Shown here: positions 55,072 to 63,956 of the stretch, in pieces
How the letters are laid out: each line of letters begins with the position of its first letter
How positions within the stretch are numbered: position 1 is the first letter of the stretch
Source of the DNA: Methanoplanus limicola DSM 2279
GTDB taxonomy: Archaea; Halobacteriota; Methanomicrobia; Methanomicrobiales; Methanomicrobiaceae
DNA: 64,000 bases
Assembly (NCBI RefSeq): GCF_000243255.1
Contig: NZ_CM001436.1
Location: 470,077-534,076 of the forward strand
Direction of reading: 5' to 3'
Translations under genes and position numbers: made by a program
Notes under the pieces: model-generated
Database searches by the model: none
Seen by the model: the letters and a program-made list of their open reading frames with translations, nothing else
Told to the model about the DNA's origin: nothing

Positions 55072-55245
55072 TCAGCTGCCGGATTCCTTAAGCGGTTCCG
55101 CATCATAGGGGCAGAATATCTCATCACCGGATGTCCGGTAACCACAGAGAGGGCATACCTTCTCCTTTCTCTTCCCCCCGCCAAAAAAGGGTATCAGCGG
55201 GATAAAAAGAAACATAAAGAAGAACGGGAATCCGAGGTACAGCAA
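55072..55245 (-). CDS. 57-residue membrane/zinc-ribbon mini-protein
   Basis: The frame gives one hydrophobic helix (FPFFFMFLFIPLIPFFGG), a basic stretch KRKEK, and a zinc ribbon CPLCGYRTSGDEIFCPYD. The pattern is convincing, yet there is no ATG or GTG: TTG 55245 with GGGGAT upstream is the best start, while the open frame extends further upstream into the end of mfnF. It probably is co-transcribed with mfnF/mfnD. The function is unknown. Confidence 0.55.
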   Translation of the reverse strand: MLYLGFPFFFMFLFIPLIPFFGGGKRKEKVCPLCGYRTSGDEIFCPYDAEPLKESGS

Positions 55246-55286
55246 TAAAATACTGATCCCCAGCGACCCCGCCAGAAGTATAAGGC

Positions 55287-56240
55287 TTAAAACTCCCCTC
55301 TGCGTAGCGCCACCTCCCTGACGGCAAAGGCAGGCAGCGCATCAGAGAAGCTCTCTGACTCTTTCCGGAAGTCAAGGCCGCCAAACTCCTTTACGATGAT
55401 ATGTGACCCGATTCCGGCTGCAATTATCGAGTCGCACCCTGTCTTATCCATCACATCCCTTATTGAAGAGCCGATTATCTCCATCTGCATACTATAAAAT
55501 TCACGTGCAATATCAAGCGCGCCCTCCTCTCCAATCTCACAGAGATCTGAGCATACTACCCTTGCAAGCCGCCGGAGTGAGGAGTTGTAGTCCCTGCCTG
55601 CACCATCTGCCGCAGGAGAGGTATAGCCGGCCTCAGAGATGTTTCCAAGGACCAGATGAGCATCTGCACTCTGTGCGAAATATTCACTGCTCACAGGTGT
55701 ATTTATGCCGTTTACAGATGCAGACCTGATTACAGCCGGAACTGTTGTCCGGAGGGTCCCCGAATATACAAGATAACCTGCCCTGAGCCTGTCGAGATCA
55801 GTCATGCCTCTGAGTGTTTCAAATGAGTTCAGAGGAATTATATCCACAGTCGTGCTGCCCATGTCCACAAGAAGGGATGAGGGATACTTCTCCCGCAGAT
55901 AATCGGCAGAAGCAAGCCAGTTCGCAGCCGCAAGTGAGCAATCAGGTCCGGTGTGGAACTGCCCGTCCATCCCGTAAAAATATGAGTCAGGCACTGCATC
56001 CCTGACAGATTTTACGATATATTCTATCCCTTCGTTCTTATCCGAAAATCCGTCCGCGAGCTCACCGCTCATCACAACAGCCGCAGTTTTTCCGGAATAT
56101 ACCTTCAGCAGTTCGGTTAACGGAGAATCCTGCCACATAGGACAGTAGTGAATTACGACATCCCTGCCGTCCACAATCTTCAGGTTTGCACCGCCTACGT
56201 CAATGCCGATAACAGAATCAGGATTCATACCGCCTTTCAA
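55287..56240 (-). CDS. mfnF: Methanofuran biosynthesis protein MfnF (hydantoinase/ASKHA fold)
   Basis: MfnF joins the aminomethylfuran phosphate unit to gamma-glutamyltyramine, giving the core of methanofuran, the C1 carrier for the first step of CO2 reduction. The ASKHA nucleotide-fold motifs are IGIDVGGANLKIVDG at the N-terminus and LLVDMGSTTVDIIPL in the middle. About 317 aa, as expected. The start may be TTG 56240 (overlapping mfnD by 4 nt) or ATG 56228. The coupled mfnD gene strengthens the call. Confidence 0.9.
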   Translation of the reverse strand: MKGGMNPDSVIGIDVGGANLKIVDGRDVVIHYCPMWQDSPLTELLKVYSGKTAAVVMSGELADGFSDKNEGIEYIVKSVRDAVPDSYFYGMDGQFHTGPDCSLAAANWLASADYLREKYPSSLLVDMGSTTVDIIPLNSFETLRGMTDLDRLRAGYLVYSGTLRTTVPAVIRSASVNGINTPVSSEYFAQSADAHLVLGNISEAGYTSPAADGAGRDYNSSLRRLARVVCSDLCEIGEEGALDIAREFYSMQMEIIGSSIRDVMDKTGCDSIIAAGIGSHIIVKEFGGLDFRKESESFSDALPAFAVREVALRRGEF

Positions 56241-57124
56241 AGCCTCTTCACCCCGCCTTTTGTGTCAAAGGAAACCCTTCCGTTCAGGTGCACCTCTTCA
56301 GGCACATTGCCCTTTGATGACTCCACGAGAATATCAGCTATCTCCTCCTCCATAACCGCCGCTATGCCGACAAGGCTCGTTGTCGGTCTCGGATTTACAT
56401 CAACAACATAGACCTTATCAGCAACCACAACGTCAATTCCGGTATAGCCCTGACACCCAAGGACATTGAGTGTCTTTACTGCCGTATCTATTATCTCATC
56501 CGCCCTTGGGTGCTCCACAGGTGTTTCACCGCCGAGGTACCGGTAATGCCCGTCCTCTGTTCGCTCGATGTACTGCCTGTTCAGTGCAAGGACAAGCGGC
56601 GGCCTTCCGCTGTATGAATTGCAGGTATCGCCTACAAGCCGGCTTCCCACAAGGCTGACGCTGATATGTTCACCTTCAATATACTCCTGGCCGAATTCAT
56701 CATCACCAGGAATACCGTCTGAAAGGCGCATATTCTGACCGTCAACACCTTTGACCTTCTTTATGATGCGCACACCGGAGTCAACTTCGCGCGGGACAGC
56801 TATACCGTGCATTGTGAGTATATCCCCGGTTCTCCTCTTATTGGAGCAGATAGTGATATTCAGGCTGCCGCAGCCGAGGCTTCTGGTATTGTCCTCAAGA
56901 ATCTTTGTAAATCTGCCCAAGAGATCGTCAGGTGCAACCACAATACCGACATCACAGAGAGGTGCAAGGCGCTTTAATTCTTCAGAAAAATCACCGCCTT
57001 CAGGGGAAAAAACCTCATATCCGCATCTCTCAAAACTCTCAGAGAGTACTTTAAGCATAGCAGCACCCTCAGGTGCAAGGTCAGGTTCATTGAATACCGT
57101 ATATTCGGCAACGAGGGCCTTCAT
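56237..57124 (-). CDS. mfnD: Tyramine:L-glutamate ligase MfnD (ATP-grasp)
   Basis: MfnD links glutamate to tyramine in methanofuran synthesis. The ATP-grasp features are DEFGQEYIEGEHISVSLVG (~residue 150), GYTGIDVVVADKVYVVDVNP (metal-binding Asp and Asn, ~residue 225) and the RPTTSLVGI stretch. At 295 aa it fits the family (COG2232-like). Tyrosine decarboxylase mfnA is not in the window. Its stop overlaps the start of mfnF, so the two steps are made as a unit. Confidence 0.88.
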   Translation of the reverse strand: MKALVAEYTVFNEPDLAPEGAAMLKVLSESFERCGYEVFSPEGGDFSEELKRLAPLCDVGIVVAPDDLLGRFTKILEDNTRSLGCGSLNITICSNKRRTGDILTMHGIAVPREVDSGVRIIKKVKGVDGQNMRLSDGIPGDDEFGQEYIEGEHISVSLVGSRLVGDTCNSYSGRPPLVLALNRQYIERTEDGHYRYLGGETPVEHPRADEIIDTAVKTLNVLGCQGYTGIDVVVADKVYVVDVNPRPTTSLVGIAAVMEEEIADILVESSKGNVPEEVHLNGRVSFDTKGGVKRL

Positions 57125-57196
57125 TGAATAATTATTTCGGCTAAAATAAAATTAGGATGACGATCCTTGCCGGAGTTATGCCGGCTGACCCGGAGG

Positions 57197-58495
57197 CTAT
57201 AGATCCTTACTTTTTTTCAGGTCATCAATCGCCTTTTTCATCCGGTTCTCTTTGGAATCCTTCTTTTTCACTGGCTGGGTTGCAGCCTTTTTATTATAAT
57301 ACTCAAGATCACAGTTTTCAGATTTAAGCCTGTCAACTTTTGCCGTGAGCCATTCAACCTCTCTTCTTCCCTTACCGCATTCAGAGAAGAGATAGCCGAG
57401 GATGAATGAGACTGCCGACATTATAACCGCAAGAATGCCAAGAACAATAAACTGAATGTTGCAGCTGCTGTAATCCGGAATAATGCCTGAGGCAGCATTT
57501 ACACCACCGGAAGGATTATCCACAGCAGAGGTGTCGGAGGTTTTGGAGTTATCTGCCGTATCAGATATTCCGGAACTGTTCCCGCCGGACTGTGTACCCG
57601 GTGAAGTGACGGCTGACGGAGTCAGAACCGGATATTCACCACCGTAACTCTTTCCAGAGGCAAATCCACTGTAATCAAGAGTCAGAACATTATTATCCTC
57701 ATTGCTCTCTGCAAGAATACCTGTGCAGTCGCCCGTTATTTTTATAAGAGACCCTTCACCGACCATTTCCACAGGAATATTATAAGTGGACTGAACCGAC
57801 TCTCCGGGATTTAAGGAGATTTCAATCCCATCAGTCACATTTTGCCCGCCCACCTCAAGCATCAGCATTGCAGATGGTATCACAGCGCCGCCGGTGTTCT
57901 CAACAGTATAATAGAGAGTAACAAAAGAGGGGAATTTCTCATTGTAAGAGACCTCCGCACCTGCTATCGAAATATCCGGGAGAGATGAAGGCGCATTGAC
58001 CATAATCTCAGCCACCTGCCAGTCATCTGGAGAAGTAAGCCCTACACCGCGCTTGTCCCGGACATAATATGCCGGAGAAAATTTCCATAATCCGGATTTT
58101 TCCGGGGTGAAAGGCGCCCTCACCCTAAATTTACTTCCGGGTTCAATTACCTCGTTTATATACGAACCGCCAACTGCGATCTCTTCACCGTCAGGAGATG
58201 TAGCCATGAAATAAAGACCGTTTGGCAGAGTAACCGTAAGCGGATTGGGCATCTCTGCACTATATTCCAGATAGTAAGAGAGAAGTATGCTATCTCCGGG
58301 TTCCGGTTTATCACTGTCGCCTGATATTGTGAAATCCTTTAGTGTGAGCCGGTGATCTGACACCAGAGTATCTTCCTGGCTGAAATATACCATATCCTCT
58401 GCTGAGGCAGAGAATACAGAGGTAAAAATGGCCAGGATAATTATTGAAAAATATAATATCTTTTTTTCCGGGAGGAACATCAGCAGACTCCTCAT
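57197..58495 (-). CDS. Surface protein with signal peptide, CARDB domain and C-terminal membrane helix
   Basis: Residues ~12-32 are a signal peptide (ILYFSIIILAIFTSVFSAS). Next come two beta-sandwich regions; the second (~170-275, SYNEKFPSFVTLYYTVENTG and NIPVEMVGEGSLIKI, ESNEDNNVLTL) is a CARDB-like adhesion domain. A Ser/Gly/Thr-rich linker leads to a membrane helix (FIVLGILAVIMSAVSFILGY) and a cytoplasmic charged coiled coil. It is a cell-surface anchored protein, perhaps part of the envelope. The ligand is unknown. Confidence 0.83.
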   Translation of the reverse strand: MRSLLMFLPEKKILYFSIIILAIFTSVFSASAEDMVYFSQEDTLVSDHRLTLKDFTISGDSDKPEPGDSILLSYYLEYSAEMPNPLTVTLPNGLYFMATSPDGEEIAVGGSYINEVIEPGSKFRVRAPFTPEKSGLWKFSPAYYVRDKRGVGLTSPDDWQVAEIMVNAPSSLPDISIAGAEVSYNEKFPSFVTLYYTVENTGGAVIPSAMLMLEVGGQNVTDGIEISLNPGESVQSTYNIPVEMVGEGSLIKITGDCTGILAESNEDNNVLTLDYSGFASGKSYGGEYPVLTPSAVTSPGTQSGGNSSGISDTADNSKTSDTSAVDNPSGGVNAASGIIPDYSSCNIQFIVLGILAVIMSAVSFILGYLFSECGKGRREVEWLTAKVDRLKSENCDLEYYNKKAATQPVKKKDSKENRMKKAIDDLKKSKDL

Positions 58496-58693
58496 TATAT
58501 TTCGTTTTTGTCTGATAAAGAACTAATCATTATTTATTTAAGACAGGAATTATATCACGAATAAGAATAATTTCCGGCAGCCGCAGCCGGATCTATACTG
58601 CCGCCAGGCGATCTGAACACAACATTATCAAAAGGAAAAAAAGCCTTAAAACCATTCATTTAATATTTCAGTGGCCGCAATTAAAAACGGGTT

Positions 58694-59476
58694 ATGAAGC
58701 CGAAAATTTTACTTACAAACGATGACGGAGTTACATCAACAGGGCTTTGGGCTGCATATGATGCACTCTCTGAATTTGCCGAGGTGATCGTTGCCGCACC
58801 ATCAACACAGCAGAGTGCTGTGGGTAGATCTATATCCATATTTGAGCCGATAAGAGTAAACAGGATTACAATAAACGGAAATGAGGCATATTCTGTCGGC
58901 GGCAAACCGACCGATTCGGTCATAATCGGACTGTATGCACTGAAAATAAAACCCGACCTTGTAGTATCCGGAGTCAACATTGGTGAAAACCTCTCCTTTG
59001 AGTCTGTAATGACCTCCGGAACAGTAGGCGCTGCACTTGAAGCGGCAAATCATAACTATCCGGCTGTTGCCTTCTCACTTCAGGTCGAGGACCAGGCTGA
59101 CAAATTTGATGACCCGGGATTTTATTCAAAGAACTTTGAAAATGCAAAGAATGTCATAAAAACGGTCTGCAAAAAACTCTTAAATGAAGGATTCCCGGAA
59201 GGTGCCGATGTAATCAACGTCAATATCCCAAGCGAGATAAAAGGCGGATATGAAATTACAAGGCTTGCAGAGAAACTCTTTGAGACCGGAGTTGAGAAGA
59301 GGCTTGACCCGAGGGGCAAACCCTATTTCTGGATAAACGGACCGCTGTATGAGGTGGCAGAGGAAGGAACCGATGTTCATGCGGTATCAAACGGAAATAT
59401 ATCAATAACGCCGCTCACCCTCGACTGTACATCATACAGAAGTATGGAAGATATGAAGAATAATTTTAAATTATAA
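58694..59476 (+). CDS. surE: 5'/3'-nucleotidase SurE
   Basis: SurE dephosphorylates nucleoside monophosphates with a divalent metal. The N-terminal ILLTNDDGVTSTGL motif carries the two metal-binding Asp, and SGVNIGENLSFESVMTSGTVGAALEA carries the other conserved Asn, Ser and the anion site. At 260 aa it is complete. A TATA-like TTTAATATTT at 58659-58668 is about 30 nt before the ATG; no ribosome site is seen, so it is probably leaderless. Confidence 0.94.
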   Translation: MKPKILLTNDDGVTSTGLWAAYDALSEFAEVIVAAPSTQQSAVGRSISIFEPIRVNRITINGNEAYSVGGKPTDSVIIGLYALKIKPDLVVSGVNIGENLSFESVMTSGTVGAALEAANHNYPAVAFSLQVEDQADKFDDPGFYSKNFENAKNVIKTVCKKLLNEGFPEGADVINVNIPSEIKGGYEITRLAEKLFETGVEKRLDPRGKPYFWINGPLYEVAEEGTDVHAVSNGNISITPLTLDCTSYRSMEDMKNNFKL

Positions 59477-59508
59477 TTTTTTTTACGGAAAAACAGAGAG
59501 AAATTATT

Positions 59509-59976
59509 TTATTCCGAAAGAATTTCACGGAATTTTTCAGCTACCGCAGGATCCTTCTCCTGAGAAAGCGCTTTTCTTATCTCTTCAATCGCTGTAGGGC
59601 TGCCTGATTTTTTTATTGAGAGGGCAGTAATTCTTCTGACATAGTCATTTTCATCTCTCAAAAGAGGAATCAGAGCAATTCCCACCTCAGGAATTCCAAA
59701 TTCACCGAGGCTTTTTGCCGACATATACCTCACATGATCCTTTTCATCCCTAATTCCGGCGAGCAGGGGACTGATTGATCTCTCATCAGCTATCATACCA
59801 AGGGCTTCAGCCGCACGATATCTGACAATCCAGTCTTTATCATCAAGAAGAGGAATCAGACTCAAAACTGACTTTGATCCAAGCCCTGCAAGATTTTCAG
59901 CCGCCCTTTTTCTGGTATCCTTTGATGGATTCCTGAGGAGTTCGACATTGAGAATAATCTGATCCTGTACTGACAT
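59509..59976 (-). CDS. HEAT-repeat (PBS-lyase-like) protein
   Basis: The 155 residues form about five HEAT-like helical repeats: RKRAAENLAGLGSKSVLSLI, VRYRAAEALGMIADERSISP, VRYMSAKSLGEFGIPEVGIA, VRRITALSIKKSGSPTAIEE. Such proteins are scaffolds; no enzyme motif is present. It is convergent with surE (32 nt between stops). Confidence 0.85.
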   Translation of the reverse strand: MSVQDQIILNVELLRNPSKDTRKRAAENLAGLGSKSVLSLIPLLDDKDWIVRYRAAEALGMIADERSISPLLAGIRDEKDHVRYMSAKSLGEFGIPEVGIALIPLLRDENDYVRRITALSIKKSGSPTAIEEIRKALSQEKDPAVAEKFREILSE

Positions 59977-60170
59977 TACATTAATTATTGAACTGCTGAT
60001 TATAAAATGATCCTGTTAAGGCAGAATTCTGCCGAATTATCATAATTCCCCGCAGATATGACGAACGATTATGCACACCACAATAGATCAGAATATGAAA
60101 TTATTTTGATATTTTCCGGCATCCCTGAAAAATATAGATGATATTTTGGATAATAGCAGATATTACGACC

Positions 60171-61592
60171 TTATTTTAGCCCACCAGGAAATAAATCATC
60201 AAATCCCTCCATGAACCTGTCTATATCGGCTTCATCATAAGGGCCGGATTCATATCCGGTAAATACAGAGAGAACGCCGTTGAATGTTGAGGCAGTGAGG
60301 AGAAAACCGGGAGGATAGCAGACAACCGGAAGAAAACATAAATCCTCCGGACTGAGAAGTGTACCGTTCTTTCCCGGAATATTGCTGAATTTTTCGCCGG
60401 AAATTACACCAATATTGGATAAAACAGGATTTTTGAGGTCTGAATCACGATATGTTGAGATCATGCCGTCAAAGAACTCTTTTATCCGCGGTATGCCTTC
60501 GTTATAGAGATTTCTGTAGAAGAGGACTGAACCAAGCCCCAGATTACTATTTTTCCTCTCTTTTGTTGCTGCAATTATACCAGGCAGAATATCTTCAATA
60601 CCAAAATATCTGCTGGTAACTGCAGAAATTTCATACGCAGCCGAGAGGTTTGCCGGTGAGCAGTTCTCAATATCCGGAATATACCTCCTGAGATCGGCAG
60701 AGGTCAGCATGGCATTCTTCCGGTTGTCATCCACAGGGTCATCTCTGACCTTACAAAGCGCCAGGAAAAATACGGCTATCAAAAGGTCGTTTACTGTCCC
60801 GCCATACCTCCTGCATACCTCCTTTGCCTCTGAGAGCCTCTCATGATCAAAGTCCCTCCTCGCCATTCTCCTCTCCCCACGCCCGTGGTACAGAAAAGGG
60901 AAATTCCAGGTGTCGGTAATCTTTTCCTCTTCTGTCAGTGCCTCTTTTAAGACGGAATCAGGATACATATCATAGATCCGGGATAAAGAACGGTCAGGAG
61001 ACTGAATTTCCGGTATGAATCCGGAATTGTCATACAAATTCCTGTACACTGTAAATATGTATTCCGATATATCAACCAGACCGCGTGCGTCCATCGCACC
61101 GTGATGGCATGTCACTGTGATCAGGTCACTTCCGGGATATTCTGTTCTGAAAAGGTCAACCCTGATCTGCGGGCCGGATCTGACATCAAGAGGCTTTGGC
61201 GGTATCTTATATGGTATTTCTTCAGGGTTGCAGTCTTTGTGAAATACAAATGCATCCGGATATCTTTCAGGCCCTGTTCTCTCCCAGAAGCACCGGTTCT
61301 CCGATTCCACAAACTTTGCAGAGAGAAACGGCACAGACCCAAGTGTGAGGATAACTGATCTCCTGAGAATTTCCTCATCCATCATGCCGGAGTAACGCAC
61401 CATGAGGTGCATTGTCGGATCATAAATCCTCTCAAAGAAGACATTGAATACATCAAAAGGTTCTGCGGTAAAACGGCAGTTTTGCCCGGAATCTGAATCC
61501 GGTCCAGGTTCAGAATTCAGACCGGAATTATCTTTATCCTGTGCAGGCATGTTAAGAAAATAATGAACTGTATCAGATAAAGAGATTATCAA
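60171..61592 (-). CDS. Condensation-domain-like acyltransferase
   Basis: The 473-residue protein has the HHxxxD acyltransferase motif of the condensation-domain/alcohol acetyltransferase superfamily, as VTCHHGAMDARGLVDI near residue 160, and a DFDHERLSEAKEVCRRYGGT... region followed by VNDLLIAVFFLALCKV, the typical core helix. No adenylation or carrier domain is attached or nearby, so it is a free-standing enzyme, perhaps acting in lipid or surface ester synthesis (inference). It stands alone, 9 nt from the tRNA-Asp gene. Confidence 0.77.
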   Translation of the reverse strand: MIISLSDTVHYFLNMPAQDKDNSGLNSEPGPDSDSGQNCRFTAEPFDVFNVFFERIYDPTMHLMVRYSGMMDEEILRRSVILTLGSVPFLSAKFVESENRCFWERTGPERYPDAFVFHKDCNPEEIPYKIPPKPLDVRSGPQIRVDLFRTEYPGSDLITVTCHHGAMDARGLVDISEYIFTVYRNLYDNSGFIPEIQSPDRSLSRIYDMYPDSVLKEALTEEEKITDTWNFPFLYHGRGERRMARRDFDHERLSEAKEVCRRYGGTVNDLLIAVFFLALCKVRDDPVDDNRKNAMLTSADLRRYIPDIENCSPANLSAAYEISAVTSRYFGIEDILPGIIAATKERKNSNLGLGSVLFYRNLYNEGIPRIKEFFDGMISTYRDSDLKNPVLSNIGVISGEKFSNIPGKNGTLLSPEDLCFLPVVCYPPGFLLTASTFNGVLSVFTGYESGPYDEADIDRFMEGFDDLFPGGLK

Positions 61593-61601
61593 AAAGGGAT
61601 A

Positions 61602-61674
61602 CGCCCAGTACGGAATTCGAATCCGTGTCGCAGCCGTGACAGGGCTGCATGATAGGCCACTACACTAACTGGGC
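61602..61674 (-). tRNA. tRNA-Asp (anticodon GTC), copy 1
   Basis: On the minus strand the acceptor stem GCCCAGT/ACTGGGC, the anticodon loop CTGTCAC (GTC) and the T-loop TTCGAAT are clear. Discriminator G; CCA not encoded. Identical over all 73 nt to two further copies in the window. Confidence 0.96.
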
Positions 61675-61814
61675 AGACTTATGCTTAAAATCAGCATAAT
61701 ATATTGAACATAAGAGTTATTTAAACATTTGATCTGGCATTGCTCCGGTCGCAGAAGGAATATGACCGGAAGAGGACAGAGATGCAGGGTAAAATGAAAT
61801 ATAATATTTAAATT

Positions 61815-62789
61815 TCAGTTCTCTTCAGAAATTCTGAAAAATATTCCGCGGTTCTCCCTTTTTTCTCTGATTCTTCCCTCTTCAATCAGAAGCTGGATAT
61901 ACTTGTTCACCTCATTTTTGTGCATCCCGAGAACGGATGAAAGGTCACCGGCAGTGCAGGGCCTGCGCCTTATCGTCTGCATGATCTGCTCCACTGCATC
62001 GCCGGAAAAACTGCCTATACCAGACCTTGACGATGGTCTGCCTGTTATCTCCGTTCCTTCGTAACCAAGACCTGCCGCAAATCTCTCCATCTCTTCAGGA
62101 GTTGCCGCCCTGATCCAGTCAACCACTCCGGGACGGTCAAGAGTATTGAGCTGAACCCTGTCAGGCGCAATCCTGTGCACTGCCTCCGACAGAGCAGCAA
62201 GTTCTTCTTCAGTATCGTTCAGTCCCGGAACAACAAATATTTCAAGCCAGATCTCACCGGAAAACTCCTTTCTAAGTTCTGCAAGCCCAAAGATTATCTC
62301 ATCAATCACTACTGAACTACACGGACGGTCAATCTTCATAAACCCTGCCTCTGTCGCAGAGTCAAGCGAAGGGATAATCACATCCATATCCATGACCTCA
62401 TCCCGGACACTCTTATCTGAAAAAAGACCGCCATTGGTTAGAAGAGCGATTCTGTAACCCGGAAATTTACTCTTTATGTAACGGCAGATCTCACCTGTAC
62501 CGCTGTGAAGCGTCGGCTCACCTGAGCCGGAAAATGTGATATAGTCAAGCCTGGGAGAAGCTGAAAGGTACGAGTCAAGCTCTTCTGTAACTTCTGCGGT
62601 GGGGACATACTCGCGCCTCTTTGCAGTAAGGGAGGTGGTCCTGCCGCATTCACAGTATATACAGTTGTAGTTGCATGTCTTCGGCGGTACAAGGTCTATC
62701 CCAAGAGATATTCCAAGCCTTCGCGAAGGAACAGGCCCGAAGAGATGCCTGTAATTATTAGCATTATTTGTATCGTTATTCATATGCAC
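61815..62789 (-). CDS. Radical SAM protein with C-terminal winged helix
   Basis: The radical SAM cluster motif is CNYNCIYC (CxxxCxxC, residues ~39-46), followed by YITFSGSGEPTL and the beta-strand elements IALLTNGGLF, of the COG0731-like type. The C-terminal ~70 residues form a winged HTH (RRPCTAGDLSSVLGMHKNEV), so DNA or RNA could be contacted. The reaction is unknown. The ATG and several Asn-rich residues at the start may be trimmed to a later in-frame Met. Confidence 0.87.
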   Translation of the reverse strand: MHMNNDTNNANNYRHLFGPVPSRRLGISLGIDLVPPKTCNYNCIYCECGRTTSLTAKRREYVPTAEVTEELDSYLSASPRLDYITFSGSGEPTLHSGTGEICRYIKSKFPGYRIALLTNGGLFSDKSVRDEVMDMDVIIPSLDSATEAGFMKIDRPCSSVVIDEIIFGLAELRKEFSGEIWLEIFVVPGLNDTEEELAALSEAVHRIAPDRVQLNTLDRPGVVDWIRAATPEEMERFAAGLGYEGTEITGRPSSRSGIGSFSGDAVEQIMQTIRRRPCTAGDLSSVLGMHKNEVNKYIQLLIEEGRIREKRENRGIFFRISEEN

Positions 62790-63020
62790 CGGCAGGGATC
62801 AATATTCACAATTGATGATAATTAAAGCATCCAAAATATCACATCACCAAAAAGGCCCTGATGACGGATGAAGCAGAGAGATGTATCACAGGAACTATCC
62901 ATAAACAGAAAAATCTGACTTTACACAGATTACAGACGTAATGCAGATGCATAGATCAGAAATTAAAGAGACTTTAAAATCCGGAGAAAATCTGCAAAAA
63001 TCGTGACAAAAAATATAATA

Positions 63021-63093
63021 CGCCCAGTACGGAATTCGAATCCGTGTCGCAGCCGTGACAGGGCTGCATGATAGGCCACTACACTAACTGGGC
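63021..63093 (-). tRNA. tRNA-Asp (anticodon GTC), copy 2
   Basis: Identical over all 73 nt to the gene at 61602-61674, with the same anticodon arm and T-loop. Flanking sequence matches only for two or three bases on either side. Confidence 0.96.
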
Positions 63094-63309
63094 AGTAAAG
63101 TAATTTTACCATACTAGATTGTCACAATAAACATTTTAACCCTTCGGTTTGGATATTTGTAAAGAATCAGGGAAAATGAAGAGATATTCAACGGTGCACA
63201 CTCAGGAGAAATTCCGGCAGGAAACAAAACCGGTAATGAACAGGAAAAAAAGAAAATATTCACGGGCATTTCAGACAGAATAAAATAATAATAGTGAAAA
63301 TACTGCATA

Positions 63310-63588
63310 ATGGAAGATGACGAGTCATACAGGCGCGCAAAGGAGAAGGTACAGGAGCTGAAGGGTTTTTATTCACATCTCTCAGCATACATCCTCGTGA
63401 ACATCATACTTATTCTGATAAATCTGATAACATCCCCGCAGTCACTCTGGTTCTACTGGATAACTCTCTTCTGGGGGATAGGTATACTGGTTCATGCATG
63501 GAACACATTTGGACACTGTAAAATCCTCGATAAGAACTGGGAAGATAAAAAAATAAAGGAATACATGGATAAGGAGAAGAAGAACTGA
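63310..63588 (+). CDS. 2TM-domain protein
   Basis: A 92-residue protein of the 2TM family: a basic helical start (RRAKEKVQELKGFYSHLSAY), then two membrane helices (ILVNIILILINLITS and WFYWITLFWGIGILVHAWNT), then NWEDKKIKEYMDKE. Such domains occur alone or fused to sensor proteins. It is a single gene between two tRNA-Asp copies. Confidence 0.85.
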   Translation: MEDDESYRRAKEKVQELKGFYSHLSAYILVNIILILINLITSPQSLWFYWITLFWGIGILVHAWNTFGHCKILDKNWEDKKIKEYMDKEKKN

Positions 63589-63846
63589 AAGGAATATTCA
63601 GAGGCAAATCAGATTATAATTAACAGAATATGAAGAATAATGAGATAATGATCAACTTTTAGCTGAAGGGAATACCGGAAAACTTCAGATTAACCTTCAT
63701 CCGTCTCCGGAAAAATAATAAGGAACTTTTTTTGCAGTCATCCGGGAACTTATCCGGGCGTCCGGATTATCATAACCGGATAAATCAGTATAAAGGTAAA
63801 TATTCACAGTTAAAACTTAAGAGAAATAATAAAACAAAAAGGGTTA

Positions 63847-63919
63847 CGCCCAGTACGGAATTCGAATCCGTGTCGCAGCCGTGACAGGGCTGCATGATAG
63901 GCCACTACACTAACTGGGC
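63847..63919 (-). tRNA. tRNA-Asp (anticodon GTC), copy 3
   Basis: A third identical copy. It lies 35 nt downstream (in transcription direction) of the partial tRNA at the window end, so the two are probably on one transcript. Confidence 0.96.
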
Positions 63920-63935
63920 AAAATTCAGACTCTTT

Positions 63936-63956
63936 GACTCACCAAAAAGGTGAGTC
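63936..63956 (-). terminator. 8-bp hairpin with central T-run next to the partial tRNA
   Basis: GACTCACC (63936-63943) and GGTGAGTC (63949-63956) form a perfect inverted repeat around five A (T on the minus strand). It overlaps the last two bases of the tRNA 3' end. It may be a processing or partial termination signal between the two tRNA genes. Confidence 0.4.
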
